A stretch of DNA of 64,000 nt from Raineyella antarctica (GTDB lineage: Bacteria; Actinomycetota; Actinomycetes; Propionibacteriales; Propionibacteriaceae). Below, piece after piece: positions 7,298-15,725 of the stretch. The notes under the pieces are model-generated. The model did no database searches, had not been told where the DNA came from, and saw only the letters and a program-made list of their open reading frames with translations. Both the position numbers and the translations under genes were made by a program. Numbering within the stretch: the first letter of the stretch is position 1; every line of letters begins with the position of its first letter. The stretch is from the NCBI RefSeq assembly GCF_900092135.1, contig NZ_FMYF01000002.1, forward strand, positions 450,671 to 514,670, in the 5' to 3' direction.

Positions 7298-9858
7298 CCA
7301 CCACCGATCCGGCCACCACCGATCCGGCCACCACCGATCCGGCCAGCACTGGTCCGGCCGGCGTGACCGCAGGTGCGCCCATCCTCTCGGTGCCCACGTA
7401 CGCCGGCCTGGACCAGCGCATCGAGCTCGACATCTCCGGGATGACCTGCGCCGCGTGCGCGAACCGGATCGAGAAGAAGCTGAACAAGATGGAGGGCGTA
7501 CGCGCCACCGTCAACTACGCCACCGAGCGCGCCGTCGTCACCGGCCTGGCCCCCGAGCGGGCCGCCGACGCGATCGCCACCGTGGAGAAGGCCGGGTACG
7601 GCGCCACCGAGGTCACCGACGACGAGGAGTCGACCGGCGCCGAGGACCGGGTCCGGATGCTGCGCAACCGGCTGGTCGTGGCCGCCCTGCTGACCGTGCC
7701 GCTGGGCGACATCGCCATCGTGCTGGCGCTGGCCCCGCAGATGCGCTTCCCCGGCTGGGAATGGCTGCTCGTGCTGCTGTCGCTGCCGGTCGTCTTCTGG
7801 GCCGCACTGCCCTTCCACAAGGCGGCGTGGCGCAACCTGCGGCACGGCTCGACCAGCATGGACACCCTGGTGTCGCTGGGCGTGCTGTCCGCGTTCACCT
7901 GGTCACTCATCTCGATCATCCTCGGGTCGCCGGACCGTGAGGGGTACTGGGTCGGCTACGGCATCACGCCGTCCGGGGCCGACACGCTGTACCTGGAGGT
8001 GGCCTCCGCGGTCACCACCTTCCTGCTGGCGGGACGCTACTTCGAGGCCCGCTCCAAGCGCTCGGCACGCAGCGTCCTCAGTGCGCTGGCCGACCTGGCT
8101 CCGCGTACGGTCCGGGCGATCCGGGACGGCCGCGAAGAGGTCATCCCGCTGGGCGACCTGCGGGTCGGGGACCGCTTCCTGGTCCGTCCCGGCGAACGGA
8201 TCGCCACCGACGGCGACGTCGTCGTCGGGAACTCGGCGGTCGACACCTCGATGATGACCGGCGAGCCGGTCCCCGAGCAGGTCGCCGAGGGGGACACCGT
8301 CCTGGGCGGCACCATCAACACCACCGGCGCGCTGATCATCGAGGCCAGCCGGGTCGGCGCGCACACCCAGCTGGCGCAGATGGCAGCGACCGCCGAGCAG
8401 GCCCAGGCCCGCAAGGCCAGCGTGCAGACCCTGGTCGACAAGGTCGTCGGGGTGTTCGTGCCGGTCGTGATCGGGATCGCACTGCTCACCCTGGCCGGCT
8501 GGTTCCTCTCCGGCGCCGGGGCCCGGACATCGTTCAGCGCCGCCCTGTCGGTACTGATCATCGCCTGCCCGTGCGCGCTGGGACTGGCCACCCCGACCGC
8601 ACTGATGGTCGGCGTGGGCCGCGGCGGCCAGCTCGGGATCCTGATCAAGGGACCGGACGCCCTGGAGGCCAGCGGGCGGATCGACACCGTCGTGCTGGAC
8701 AAGACCGGCACGCTGACCACCGGCCGGATGGCGCTGGAACGTACGGTCGTCGCCGCCGATGGACCGTTGGCAGACGAGGACGCCGTACTCGCGGTGGCCG
8801 CGGCGATCGAGCGCCGCTCCGAGCACCCGATCGCCCGTGCCGTCACCGACGCCGCCGATGCTCGCGGGCTGGCAGTTCCTGGCCTGGGTGCCCAGTTGCG
8901 GACGTTGTCGCCAGCTGCGGATGCTGGAACGTCCGCAGCTGGCGACAACGTCCGCAGCGACGCGGGCGGCGCGTACGACGCGGGCGGCGCGTACGACGCG
9001 GGCGGCGCGTACGACGCGGGCGACGCGTACGACGCGGGCGACGCGTACGACGCGGGCGACGCGTACGTCGTCACCGAGGCCGCCGCGCTGCCCGGCCAGG
9101 GCGCCCGGGGTCTGCTGGTCCGCTCCGGGGACGCGGTCCCAGGGGGCGAGAGCACCGAGGAGGTGATGATCGGCACGCCGGAGCTGATGGCACAGATCGG
9201 TGCCATCGTGCCCGACGACATCGCCCGGGCCCTCGAGGCCGCCGCTGACGAGGGACGTACGGGGGTCGTGCTCGCCATCGGCGGACGCGTCGCCGGTGCC
9301 CTGGTCGTCTCCGACCGGATCAAGGACTCCGCAGCCGAGGCCGTGGCGCGGCTGCGGGCGATGGGATTGCATACGGTCCTGCTCACCGGCGACCACGAGC
9401 GCGCCGCCCGGGCTGTCGGCGACAGCGTCGGGGTCGACGAGGTGATCGCCGGGGTGCTGCCGACCGACAAGGTCGCCACCATCGAACGCCTCCAGGCGGC
9501 CGGTCGACGCGTCGCCATGGTGGGCGACGGGATCAACGACGCGGCGGCGCTGGCCACCGCCAACCTCGGACTGGCCGTCGTGACCGGCACCGACGTGGCG
9601 ATGAAGTCCGCCGACATCATCCTGGTCCGCAAGAACCTGCAGGTGGTTCCCGACTCGATCGCCCTGTCGCGCCGCACGCTGCGTACGATCCGGGGCAACC
9701 TGGTCTGGGCGTTCGCCTACAACGTGGCGGCGATCCCGCTGGCCGCGGCCGGGCTGCTGAACCCACTGATCTCGGGGCTGGCGATGTCACTGTCGTCGGT
9801 GTTCGTGGTCACCAACTCGATGCGGTTGCGCAAGTTCGAGGCGGGCCAGTCCCGCTGA
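7294..9858 (+). CDS. copA: Copper-translocating P1B-type ATPase with repeat insertion in the N-domain
   Basis: 854 residues, GTG start overlapping the upstream stop. An N-terminal Thr/Asp/Pro repeat (TTDPA) precedes a heavy-metal domain with MTCAACA, then the membrane and actuator regions (MMTGEPVP), the ion site CPCALGLATP, the phosphorylation site DKTGTLTTG, the P1B marker SEHPIARAV, and the hinge MVGDGINDAAALA. Together these define a Cu(I)-exporting CopA in the cytoplasmic membrane. Between the SEHP helix and the next conserved block (LPGQGARG) there are about 55 extra residues encoded by a 58-bp inverted repeat and six copies of an 18-bp unit giving DAGGAY/DAGDAY. The frame is kept throughout, so the gene appears intact. 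It forms an operon with the CopD-CtaG gene. Confidence 0.93.
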   Translation: MTTTDPATTDPATTDPASTGPAGVTAGAPILSVPTYAGLDQRIELDISGMTCAACANRIEKKLNKMEGVRATVNYATERAVVTGLAPERAADAIATVEKAGYGATEVTDDEESTGAEDRVRMLRNRLVVAALLTVPLGDIAIVLALAPQMRFPGWEWLLVLLSLPVVFWAALPFHKAAWRNLRHGSTSMDTLVSLGVLSAFTWSLISIILGSPDREGYWVGYGITPSGADTLYLEVASAVTTFLLAGRYFEARSKRSARSVLSALADLAPRTVRAIRDGREEVIPLGDLRVGDRFLVRPGERIATDGDVVVGNSAVDTSMMTGEPVPEQVAEGDTVLGGTINTTGALIIEASRVGAHTQLAQMAATAEQAQARKASVQTLVDKVVGVFVPVVIGIALLTLAGWFLSGAGARTSFSAALSVLIIACPCALGLATPTALMVGVGRGGQLGILIKGPDALEASGRIDTVVLDKTGTLTTGRMALERTVVAADGPLADEDAVLAVAAAIERRSEHPIARAVTDAADARGLAVPGLGAQLRTLSPAADAGTSAAGDNVRSDAGGAYDAGGAYDAGGAYDAGDAYDAGDAYDAGDAYVVTEAAALPGQGARGLLVRSGDAVPGGESTEEVMIGTPELMAQIGAIVPDDIARALEAAADEGRTGVVLAIGGRVAGALVVSDRIKDSAAEAVARLRAMGLHTVLLTGDHERAARAVGDSVGVDEVIAGVLPTDKVATIERLQAAGRRVAMVGDGINDAAALATANLGLAVVTGTDVAMKSADIILVRKNLQVVPDSIALSRRTLRTIRGNLVWAFAYNVAAIPLAAAGLLNPLISGLAMSLSSVFVVTNSMRLRKFEAGQSR
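8897..8956. repeat. Palindromic element (25-bp arms, 10-nt loop) inside copA
   Basis: Arms 8897-8921 and 8932-8956 are perfect reverse complements around a 10-base loop. The arm follows the pattern GCGGACGTTG, eight variable bases, TGCGGA. The same pattern and the same loop length recur at 39090-39147 in intergenic DNA, so this is a dispersed element that here is read as protein. Confidence 0.9.
8959..9066. repeat. Six tandem 18-bp units in copA (DAGGAY x3, DAGDAY x3)
   Basis: Units begin at 8959, 8977, 8995, 9013, 9031 and 9049. The first three read GACGCGGGCGGCGCGTAC and the last three differ by one base (GGC to GAC). The unit is a multiple of three, so copy-number change would keep the reading frame. 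Confidence 0.95.
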
Positions 9859-9943
9859 TCCCCGGGCGTGGGGCGGGTTGGCCGGGCCTCTGGGCGAGTT
9901 GGCGCAGTCGCGGCGCGGATGTGCCACGCCATCAGCCCGAACC

Positions 9944-10576
9944 TCAGCGGCGACGCAGCAGCAGGAACGCGCCGGCACCCACCGCGACGAGGCCGACCAC
10001 ACCCACCGGGAGCCACGGGCCACCGGTACTGGGCAGCAGCCGGGCCAACGGGCCGCGCGGAGCGGGCCGCTCGTTCTCGAACGCCTCCACCTTCGTGGCG
10101 GCGAAGCCCGGGGGCAGCGTGAACGTGGGCATCGGCGCGGGGCCGCCCGCCGTACGGTCCCCGACCGCGCGAGGCGAGGGCGTGCTGGACTGCTGCGGCA
10201 GCTCGATCACCGGCAGGGCCGAGGTCGAGGCGGCCGGTGAGGGTGAGGCGGACGAGGATGCTGATGGCGTCGAGGAGGAGGACGCCGACGGGGTCACCGA
10301 CTTCGAGGGCGAGGGCGACTGCGGTGCCACGCTCGTCGAGGCCTGCGGCGAGGACGACGACGTGCTGGTCGTCCCGGACGGCGCGGGGGAGCTGGGCTGG
10401 ACGTACGTCGTCGACGGCGCAGGTGGGGAATAGTTCTTCGACGACTCGTTCGTCGAGGAGGGATTGGTCTTGTGCGGAGGGTCGGCGAGGGCGGGCACTG
10501 CCGAAGCTGTCACACCGGAGGCCACGACGCCGATGGCTGCCAGCGAAACACCCAGCTGGCGCAGTGTCGGTCGCAT
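9944..10576 (-). CDS. LPXTG-anchored Ser/Thr/Pro-rich surface protein
   Basis: 210 residues. A signal peptide (residues 1-31, ending in SAVPALA) is followed by a long low-complexity stretch rich in Ser, Thr, Pro and Ala, a short folded-looking segment (PMPTFTLPPGFAATKVEAFENE), then LPSTGG at about residue 185, a hydrophobic helix and an RRR tail. This is a textbook sortase sorting signal, so the protein should be linked to the cell wall. The low-complexity part resembles a wall-spanning stalk, often glycosylated. No sortase gene is visible in the window. It converges on copA with an 85-base gap; I see no functional link. The function is unknown. Confidence 0.85.
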   Translation of the reverse strand: MRPTLRQLGVSLAAIGVVASGVTASAVPALADPPHKTNPSSTNESSKNYSPPAPSTTYVQPSSPAPSGTTSTSSSSPQASTSVAPQSPSPSKSVTPSASSSSTPSASSSASPSPAASTSALPVIELPQQSSTPSPRAVGDRTAGGPAPMPTFTLPPGFAATKVEAFENERPAPRGPLARLLPSTGGPWLPVGVVGLVAVGAGAFLLLRRR

Positions 10577-10707
10577 CGATCCCTTCCCAGGTCGTCAAGT
10601 GGTCCTGTCCATGGTTTCACGGATCAGGGGCCAGTCGCACCGTGCGTGCTGCCCGCCTTCCCGAACCATGGCGCCCGAGGGTTGTCCGACCTGCGAGAAT
10701 GCCGGTG

Positions 10708-13260
10708 ATGATGCTCACCGACGTGATTCCCGCAAGCCCCGATCCCGATTCCCTCTACGAGGCCTTCACGGGATGGGCGAACGACCGCGGAATCGACCTC
10801 TACCCCCACCAGGACGAGGCGGCGATCGAGCTCTTCTCGGGCAACAACGTCATCCTCGCCACCCCGACGGGCTCGGGCAAGACCCTGGTCGCGACCGCGG
10901 CGCAGTTCGCGGCGCTGGCCCGGGACGGCGTGAGCTTCTACACCGCCCCGATCAAGGCCCTGGTCAGCGAGAAGTTCTTCGCGCTGTGCGAGATCTTCGG
11001 CGCCGAGAACGTCGGCATGCTCACCGGCGACGCCTCGGTCAACCCCGATGCCCCGATCATCGCCTGCACCGCCGAGGTGCTGGCGAACATCGCGCTGCGC
11101 GAGGGCAAGTGGGCGGACATCAGCCAGGTCGTGATGGACGAGTTCCACTTCTACGCCGAGCCGGACCGTGGCTGGGCCTGGCAGGTGCCGATCCTGTGCC
11201 TGCCGCAGTGCCAGTTCCTGCTGATGTCGGCCACCCTGGGCGACGTCTCCTTCTTCGCTGAGGACCTCACCGCCCGCACCGGCACGCCGACCGCCGTCGT
11301 CGACGACGCCGAACGGCCGATCCCGCTGACGTACGCGTGGTCGCTCGACCCGCTGCACGAGCTGCTCGAGGAACTGGTCAGCACCCACCAGGCCCCCGCG
11401 TACGTGGTGCACTTCACCCAGAAGTCGGCACTGGAGACCGCCCAGATGCTGCTGTCGGCCAAGCTCGCATCCAAGGAGGAGAAGGCCGCGATCGCCGAGG
11501 AGATCGGCGCGTTCCGGTTCCACACCGGCTTCGGCAAGACCCTGTCCAAGCTGGTCCGCTCAGGCATCGGCGTGCACCACGCCGGCATGCTGCCGCGCTA
11601 CCGCCGGCTGGTCGAACAGCTCGCCCAGGCCGGCCTGCTCAAGGTGATCTGCGGCACCGACACCCTCGGGGTGGGCATCAACGTGCCGATCCGTACGGTC
11701 GTGTTCACCGGCCTGACCAAGTTCGACGGCACCCGGCACCGGCTGCTGAAGGCGCGTGAGTTCCACCAGATCGCCGGGCGCGCCGGGCGGGCCGGGTTCG
11801 ACACCTCCGGCCACGTGATCTGCCAGGCCCCCGAGCACGTGATCGAGAACGAGCGCGCGCTGGCCAGGATCGGCGACGACCCGAAGAAGCGCCGCAAGTT
11901 CCAGCGCCGCAAGGCCCCCGACGGCTTCGTGTCCTGGACCGAGGAGACCTTCGAGCGGCTCAAGGCGGCCGAGCCCGAGGCGCTGGTGTCCCGGATGCGC
12001 GTCAACGAGGCGATGATCCTCAACGTCGTCGCCCGCCGCGGCAACCCGGTCGCCAACATGCGCGACCTGCTGCTGGGCTGCCACGAGGACGAGCGCGGCA
12101 AGCGCCGCCTGGTCCGGCGCGCCCTGCGACTGGGGCGCGGCCTGGTCCAGTCCGGTGTCCTGGTCCGGCTGCCGGCCGCCGACGCCTCGGGACGTACGTA
12201 CGAGATCGCCCCCGAACTGCAGGACGACTTCGCCCTGAACCAGCCGCTGGCGCCGTTCGCGCTGGCCGCCCTGGACCTGCTCGACCCGGAGTCCCCGACG
12301 TACGTGCTGGACACCGTCTCCATCATCGAGGCGATCCTCGACGACCCGTTCGCCGTGCTCTACGAGCAGCAGCACAAGGCCCGCGGCGAGGCGATCGGCG
12401 AGATGAAGGCCGACGGCATCGAGTACGAGGAGCGGATGGAGCGGATCGAGGACGTCACCTGGCCGCGCCCGCTCGCCGACTTGCTGGAGGGCGCGCTGAC
12501 GGTGTTCGCGCACACCCACCCGTGGGTCTCGCACGACCAGCTGTCCCCGAAGTCCGTCGTCCGTGACATGTACGAGCGGGGCCAGACCTTCACCGAGTTC
12601 GTCAGCCACTACGGGGTGGCCCGCAGCGAGGGGCTGCTGCTGCGCTACCTGTCCGACGCCTACCGCACCCTGCGCCAGACCGTGCCGGAGGCGCGGCGTA
12701 CGGAGGAGACCGAGGACCTGCTCGAGTGGCTGGGCGAGACGGTCCGGCAGACCGACTCCTCGCTGCTGGACGAGTGGGAGGCCCTGACCGACCCACACGC
12801 CGTCGCCGAGGCCGCCGCGCGGGTGGCGGCGGGGGAGCAGATCGCCCCGACCCGCCCGATCACCGGCAACGCCCGGGCGTTCAGGGTGATGATCCGCAAC
12901 GCGATGTTCCAGAAGGTCCGGCTCGCCGCGGCCGACCGGTTCGCCGAACTTGCCCGGCTCGACGCGTACGCCGCAGAGTTGCTCGGCACCCGCGCACCGC
13001 TGAACGAGGCCGCCTGGGAGAACGCGCTCGGTGACTACTGGGACGACCACGAGACGCTCAACGACGGCCCGGCGGCCCGCGGTCCGGCGCTGCTGCGGAT
13101 CGAGGAGAAGCCTCGCGAGGGCGTCTGGGAGGTGCGCCAGGTGGTCGACGACCCCGCCGGCGACCACGACTGGTCGTTCCTGGCCACCGTGCACCTGCGG
13201 GCCAGTGACGAGGCCGGCGAACCTGTCGTGCTGACCGAGTCCTTCGACCGGATGGGCTGA
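10708..13260 (+). CDS. Ski2/Mtr4-like DEAD/DEAH RNA helicase with DUF3516
   Basis: 850 residues. It has Walker A ATPTGSGKT, motif II DEFH, motif III SAT and motif VI QIAGRAGRAG, which define an SF2 helicase of the Ski2-like type. The second half, from about residue 400, matches DUF3516, found in the actinobacterial members. These are thought to act in RNA turnover in the cytoplasm, but the target is not known to me. ATG 10708 is used; GTG 10705 and ATG 10711 are equally possible because only a weak GAGA lies upstream. It is divergent from the LPXTG gene. Confidence 0.9.
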   Translation: MMLTDVIPASPDPDSLYEAFTGWANDRGIDLYPHQDEAAIELFSGNNVILATPTGSGKTLVATAAQFAALARDGVSFYTAPIKALVSEKFFALCEIFGAENVGMLTGDASVNPDAPIIACTAEVLANIALREGKWADISQVVMDEFHFYAEPDRGWAWQVPILCLPQCQFLLMSATLGDVSFFAEDLTARTGTPTAVVDDAERPIPLTYAWSLDPLHELLEELVSTHQAPAYVVHFTQKSALETAQMLLSAKLASKEEKAAIAEEIGAFRFHTGFGKTLSKLVRSGIGVHHAGMLPRYRRLVEQLAQAGLLKVICGTDTLGVGINVPIRTVVFTGLTKFDGTRHRLLKAREFHQIAGRAGRAGFDTSGHVICQAPEHVIENERALARIGDDPKKRRKFQRRKAPDGFVSWTEETFERLKAAEPEALVSRMRVNEAMILNVVARRGNPVANMRDLLLGCHEDERGKRRLVRRALRLGRGLVQSGVLVRLPAADASGRTYEIAPELQDDFALNQPLAPFALAALDLLDPESPTYVLDTVSIIEAILDDPFAVLYEQQHKARGEAIGEMKADGIEYEERMERIEDVTWPRPLADLLEGALTVFAHTHPWVSHDQLSPKSVVRDMYERGQTFTEFVSHYGVARSEGLLLRYLSDAYRTLRQTVPEARRTEETEDLLEWLGETVRQTDSSLLDEWEALTDPHAVAEAAARVAAGEQIAPTRPITGNARAFRVMIRNAMFQKVRLAAADRFAELARLDAYAAELLGTRAPLNEAAWENALGDYWDDHETLNDGPAARGPALLRIEEKPREGVWEVRQVVDDPAGDHDWSFLATVHLRASDEAGEPVVLTESFDRMG

Positions 13261-13366
13261 GTCGGGTTCCTGGTCCGGGGTCCGATTCGGAGTCCGGTCC
13301 GGAGCGAGCAGGGGTCGGCTCGGGGTGGGTCCGGGCAGACCCCGGTGGCACATCGCCGTGACCAAT

Positions 13367-13396
13367 TTGTGATATTTCTGTCCCGTCACTTAGGAT
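13367..13396 (+). promoter_or_regulatory. Candidate sigma-70-type promoter (TTGTGA-18-TAGGAT)
   Basis: TTGTGA at 13367-13372 and TAGGAT at 13391-13396 are separated by 18 bases in a locally AT-richer patch. It would drive the secreted-protein gene starting at 13435, leaving a leader of roughly 30 bases that includes the GGAAG ribosome site at 13422. Confidence 0.5.
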
Positions 13397-13434
13397 CCGT
13401 TCAGGAAGCACCCCCCGGATCGGAAGTTTTGACC

Positions 13435-14361
13435 GTGACCCAGGCACGACGAGCCGCAGCACGCGGACCCCTGCAACACCTACGGCACCTAGTGACCTCC
13501 AGCGCACACGCCCCTCGGGCCACCTACGCGGTGATGGAGGATCCCGAGGACCGTTACGGGGCCGGCTCCCAGCGACGAGTGGTCCGCCTGGTCGTCCCCG
13601 GGATCGCCGCGGCCGTCGCCGTCGGTGGCACCGCGTTCGCCCTGGCCGGCACCAATGACCCGCAGCTGCAGGCCGTACCGGCCGCCGCGACCCTCCCGGA
13701 CCGTGACTCGGCAGGCACCAGCCGCTCCGAGGAGCGCCCGCTGGCCGCCACCCAGACCCCCAGTGCCTCGGCGATGCCGACTGCGACCCCGAGCGCCGGC
13801 ACCCCGAGCGCGCAGCCCCAGAAGCTGGGCGGTTCCGCCTTCACCCCGAAGCCGTCGCCCGCCCCTTCACTGACGGCCAAGGCGAGCGCGTCTGCCACCA
13901 GCAAGGCGACCACCAGCAGCAGCCCGAAGGCCACGGCCGCCCCGACCAAGGCGCCGACCAAGGCCCCGGCCCAGGCCACGACGAAGACCACGACGGCCAA
14001 GGCGACCGGCTCGGTGGCCAACTGCCCGGCCCCGACCGGCTGGCTCGGCCCGAACGCCCAGAAGGTCTACGAGGCCAGCTGCATCAACTTCCCGTACGTC
14101 TCGGCGTACGGCGGCGCCCGCCCCGGTGACCCGGGTGAGCACGGCACCGGCAACGCGATCGACATCATGATCTCCGGCGACCGCGGGCTGGCCATCGCCG
14201 CCTACATGCGGGCGAATGCCTCCCGCCTGGGCGTGACCGAGGTCATCTACCAGCAGAAGATCTGGACCGTGCAGCGCTCCTCCGAGGGCTGGCGCCCGAT
14301 GTCGGACCGCGGCAGCACGACCGCCAACCACTACGACCACGTGCACGTGTCGGTCAGCTGA
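13435..14361 (+). CDS. Membrane-anchored, Ala/Thr/Pro-linker peptidase-like protein
   Basis: 308 residues from GTG 13435, chosen for GGAAG eight bases upstream. After about 40 cytoplasmic residues there is one membrane helix (VVRLVVPGIAAAVAVGGTAFALAG), then a long Ala/Ser/Thr/Pro/Lys linker, and a C-terminal globular domain of about 110 residues. That domain carries HGTGNAIDIM and NHYDHVHVSV, the His-Asp and His-x-His zinc pattern of the ARB_07466-type domain related to D-Ala-D-Ala metallo-carboxypeptidases. A peptidoglycan-facing role outside the membrane is likely by family. The perfect terminator hairpin at 14416-14445 ends the unit. Confidence 0.8.
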   Translation: MTQARRAAARGPLQHLRHLVTSSAHAPRATYAVMEDPEDRYGAGSQRRVVRLVVPGIAAAVAVGGTAFALAGTNDPQLQAVPAAATLPDRDSAGTSRSEERPLAATQTPSASAMPTATPSAGTPSAQPQKLGGSAFTPKPSPAPSLTAKASASATSKATTSSSPKATAAPTKAPTKAPAQATTKTTTAKATGSVANCPAPTGWLGPNAQKVYEASCINFPYVSAYGGARPGDPGEHGTGNAIDIMISGDRGLAIAAYMRANASRLGVTEVIYQQKIWTVQRSSEGWRPMSDRGSTTANHYDHVHVSVS

Positions 14362-14415
14362 CGTCCCACCGGAGCCATGCCCCACCGGAACGGCTCCGAC
14401 GATCGCACCTGACAG

Positions 14416-14445
14416 GACGACCCCCCGGCACGCCGGGGGGTCGTC
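14416..14445. terminator. Strong hairpin between convergent genes
   Basis: A perfect 13-bp stem (GACGACCCCCCGG) with a CACG loop, followed by CTCGTTCTCGTTG. It lies between the secreted-protein gene and the FKBP gene, which converge, and may serve both strands. Confidence 0.85.
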
Positions 14446-14469
14446 CTCGTTCTCGTTGTCGGGTCGGGG

Positions 14470-14841
14470 TCAGCGCACGTTGACCAGGTCGCAGACGAAG
14501 ATCAGGGTCTCGCCGGGCGCGATGACGCCACCGGCGCCGCGGTCGCCGTACGCCAGGTGGGGCGGGATGACCAGCTTGCGGCGGCCGCCCACCTTCATGC
14601 CCTGGACACCCTGGTCCCAGCCCTGGATGACCTGGCCGACGCCGAGCTGGAAGGCCAGCGGCTGCGCACGGCGGTAGGAGGAGTCGAACTCCTCGCCGGT
14701 GGAGTAGGCGACGCCGACGTAGTGCACGTCGACCACGTCACCCTTCTTCGCCTCGGTGCCCTCGCCGACGACCTCGTCGATGATCTGCAGTTCGGACGGG
14801 GCCGGGCCCTCGGGCGGATCGATCTCGGGAATATCAGTCAT
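14470..14841 (-). CDS. FKBP-type peptidyl-prolyl cis-trans isomerase
   Basis: 123 residues, a single FKBP domain. Visible landmarks are DVVDVHYVGVAYSTGEEFDSSY, the VIQGWDQGVQGMKVGGRRKLVIPPHLAYG segment and the terminal LIFVCDLVNV. These match the active-site aromatic and Asp residues of small bacterial FKBPs. No signal peptide is present, so it acts in the cytoplasm as a protein-folding catalyst. On its strand a TAGGCT box (14849-14854) lies seven bases before the ATG, so the transcript is probably leaderless and its promoter sits in the 3' end of the neighbouring M50 gene. Confidence 0.93.
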   Translation of the reverse strand: MTDIPEIDPPEGPAPSELQIIDEVVGEGTEAKKGDVVDVHYVGVAYSTGEEFDSSYRRAQPLAFQLGVGQVIQGWDQGVQGMKVGGRRKLVIPPHLAYGDRGAGGVIAPGETLIFVCDLVNVR

Positions 14842-14848
14842 GGGGGCG

Positions 14849-14854
14849 AGCCTA
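14849..14854 (-). promoter_or_regulatory. Leaderless-type -10 box of the FKBP gene (TAGGCT)
   Basis: TAGGCT read on the minus strand ends seven bases before the ATG at 14841. No ribosome site is visible. Confidence 0.45.
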
Positions 14855-15574
14855 CAAGGGAAGCCGGAGGTGCACCCCGGACGCCTGGAACAGCACCAGC
14901 CCGCCGGCCACCAGGCCGGCCAGCGCCACCACCACGAACAGCCATGTCCACAGCACCGCGGGGACGTGGGTCAGGCGGGCCAGCTGGGCGGGGTCGGAGC
15001 CGCGGTCCCGGGTCCGGCCCAGTTCCAGGGTGGGGCGTACGGCACCCAGCAGCAGCACCCAGCACAACAGGTACGCCAGCAGGCCCTGCCACTCCACGGG
15101 CAGGTACCAGGTCGCGGCACCGAGTCCGCCGCCGACGACCAGGATCACCAGCAGCCCGTAGAGGTTGCGGATCGCCAGCAGCATCAGCGCCAGCGCCAGC
15201 AGGAACGCCCACAGCAGTGCGGTGGCGTGGCCGGTGCCCAGGATCGCCGCAGCGGTCAGGCCGACCACTGCGGGGGCGGTGTAGCCGGCCATCAGGGTGG
15301 CGACCATCCCCGGGCCGCTCGGGCGGCCCCGCGTGACGGTGACCCCGGAGGTGTCGTGGTGCAGCTGGATCCCGTGCAGCTCCCGGCCGCAGACCCGGGC
15401 GACGACGGCATGGCCGGCCTCGTGGGTGATCGTGACCAGCATCCTGGTGGGGCGCCACAGTGCCGGGAGGCCGACCAGGACCAGGGCCAGGGCCCCGAGC
15501 ACCACCACGAGCTGCGGTGAGGGCAGGGGCTGCACGGCGGCGATCCGCTCCAGGAAGGTGCTCAGGGTGTCCAC
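14852..15574 (-). CDS. M50-family membrane metalloprotease-like protein
   Basis: About 240 residues from GTG 15574; a longer start at GTG 15619 would add 15 hydrophilic residues. ITHEAGHAVVARVCGRELHGIQL contains the HExxH zinc motif in a membrane helix, followed by further helices, as in site-2-protease-like M50B proteins common in actinobacteria. The usual second zinc-ligand motif (NxxPxxxLDGG) is not obvious, so this belongs to the simpler M50B-like group. Location is the cytoplasmic membrane; the substrate is unknown. It sits upstream of the FKBP gene on the same strand. Confidence 0.75.
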   Translation of the reverse strand: MDTLSTFLERIAAVQPLPSPQLVVVLGALALVLVGLPALWRPTRMLVTITHEAGHAVVARVCGRELHGIQLHHDTSGVTVTRGRPSGPGMVATLMAGYTAPAVVGLTAAAILGTGHATALLWAFLLALALMLLAIRNLYGLLVILVVGGGLGAATWYLPVEWQGLLAYLLCWVLLLGAVRPTLELGRTRDRGSDPAQLARLTHVPAVLWTWLFVVVALAGLVAGGLVLFQASGVHLRLPL

Positions 15575-15690
15575 CGCTCCAGTCTGGCGCCCCGGCCCAA
15601 CCGGAGGCTGTTGTCCCACGGCCGCCCTGGACGGGGCCTGCCGCGGCGGAACGGCGGTGTGGCGTACGCCACCCGGAGGCGTAACCTACC

Positions 15691-15715
15691 GGGGGTAAAC
15701 GCTTGTTCACCCCCC
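15691..15715 (+). promoter_or_regulatory. Inverted repeat, likely operator of the MFS/TetR unit
   Basis: GGGGGTAAAC and TGTTCACCCCC form an imperfect palindrome, 11 bases before the MFS start codon and overlapping the expected transcription start. The second gene of the unit encodes a TetR repressor, so autoregulation through this site is the natural inference. Confidence 0.5.
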
Positions 15716-15725
15716 TGAAGGAAAC

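Noticed and set aside
8959..9066. A sequencing or assembly artefact in the 18-bp repeats
   Set aside because: The units fall into two ordered types that differ at one base, which argues for genuine duplication; copy number could still be miscounted.
7294..9858. copA as a pseudogene because of the repeat insertion
   Set aside because: The frame is continuous, all catalytic motifs are present and the extra segment is a multiple of three bases.
13261..13434. A cyclic-di-AMP (ydaO) riboswitch before the peptidase-like gene
   Set aside because: Such riboswitches often precede wall-hydrolase genes in actinobacteria, but I could not find the conserved sequence blocks; a plain promoter explains the region.
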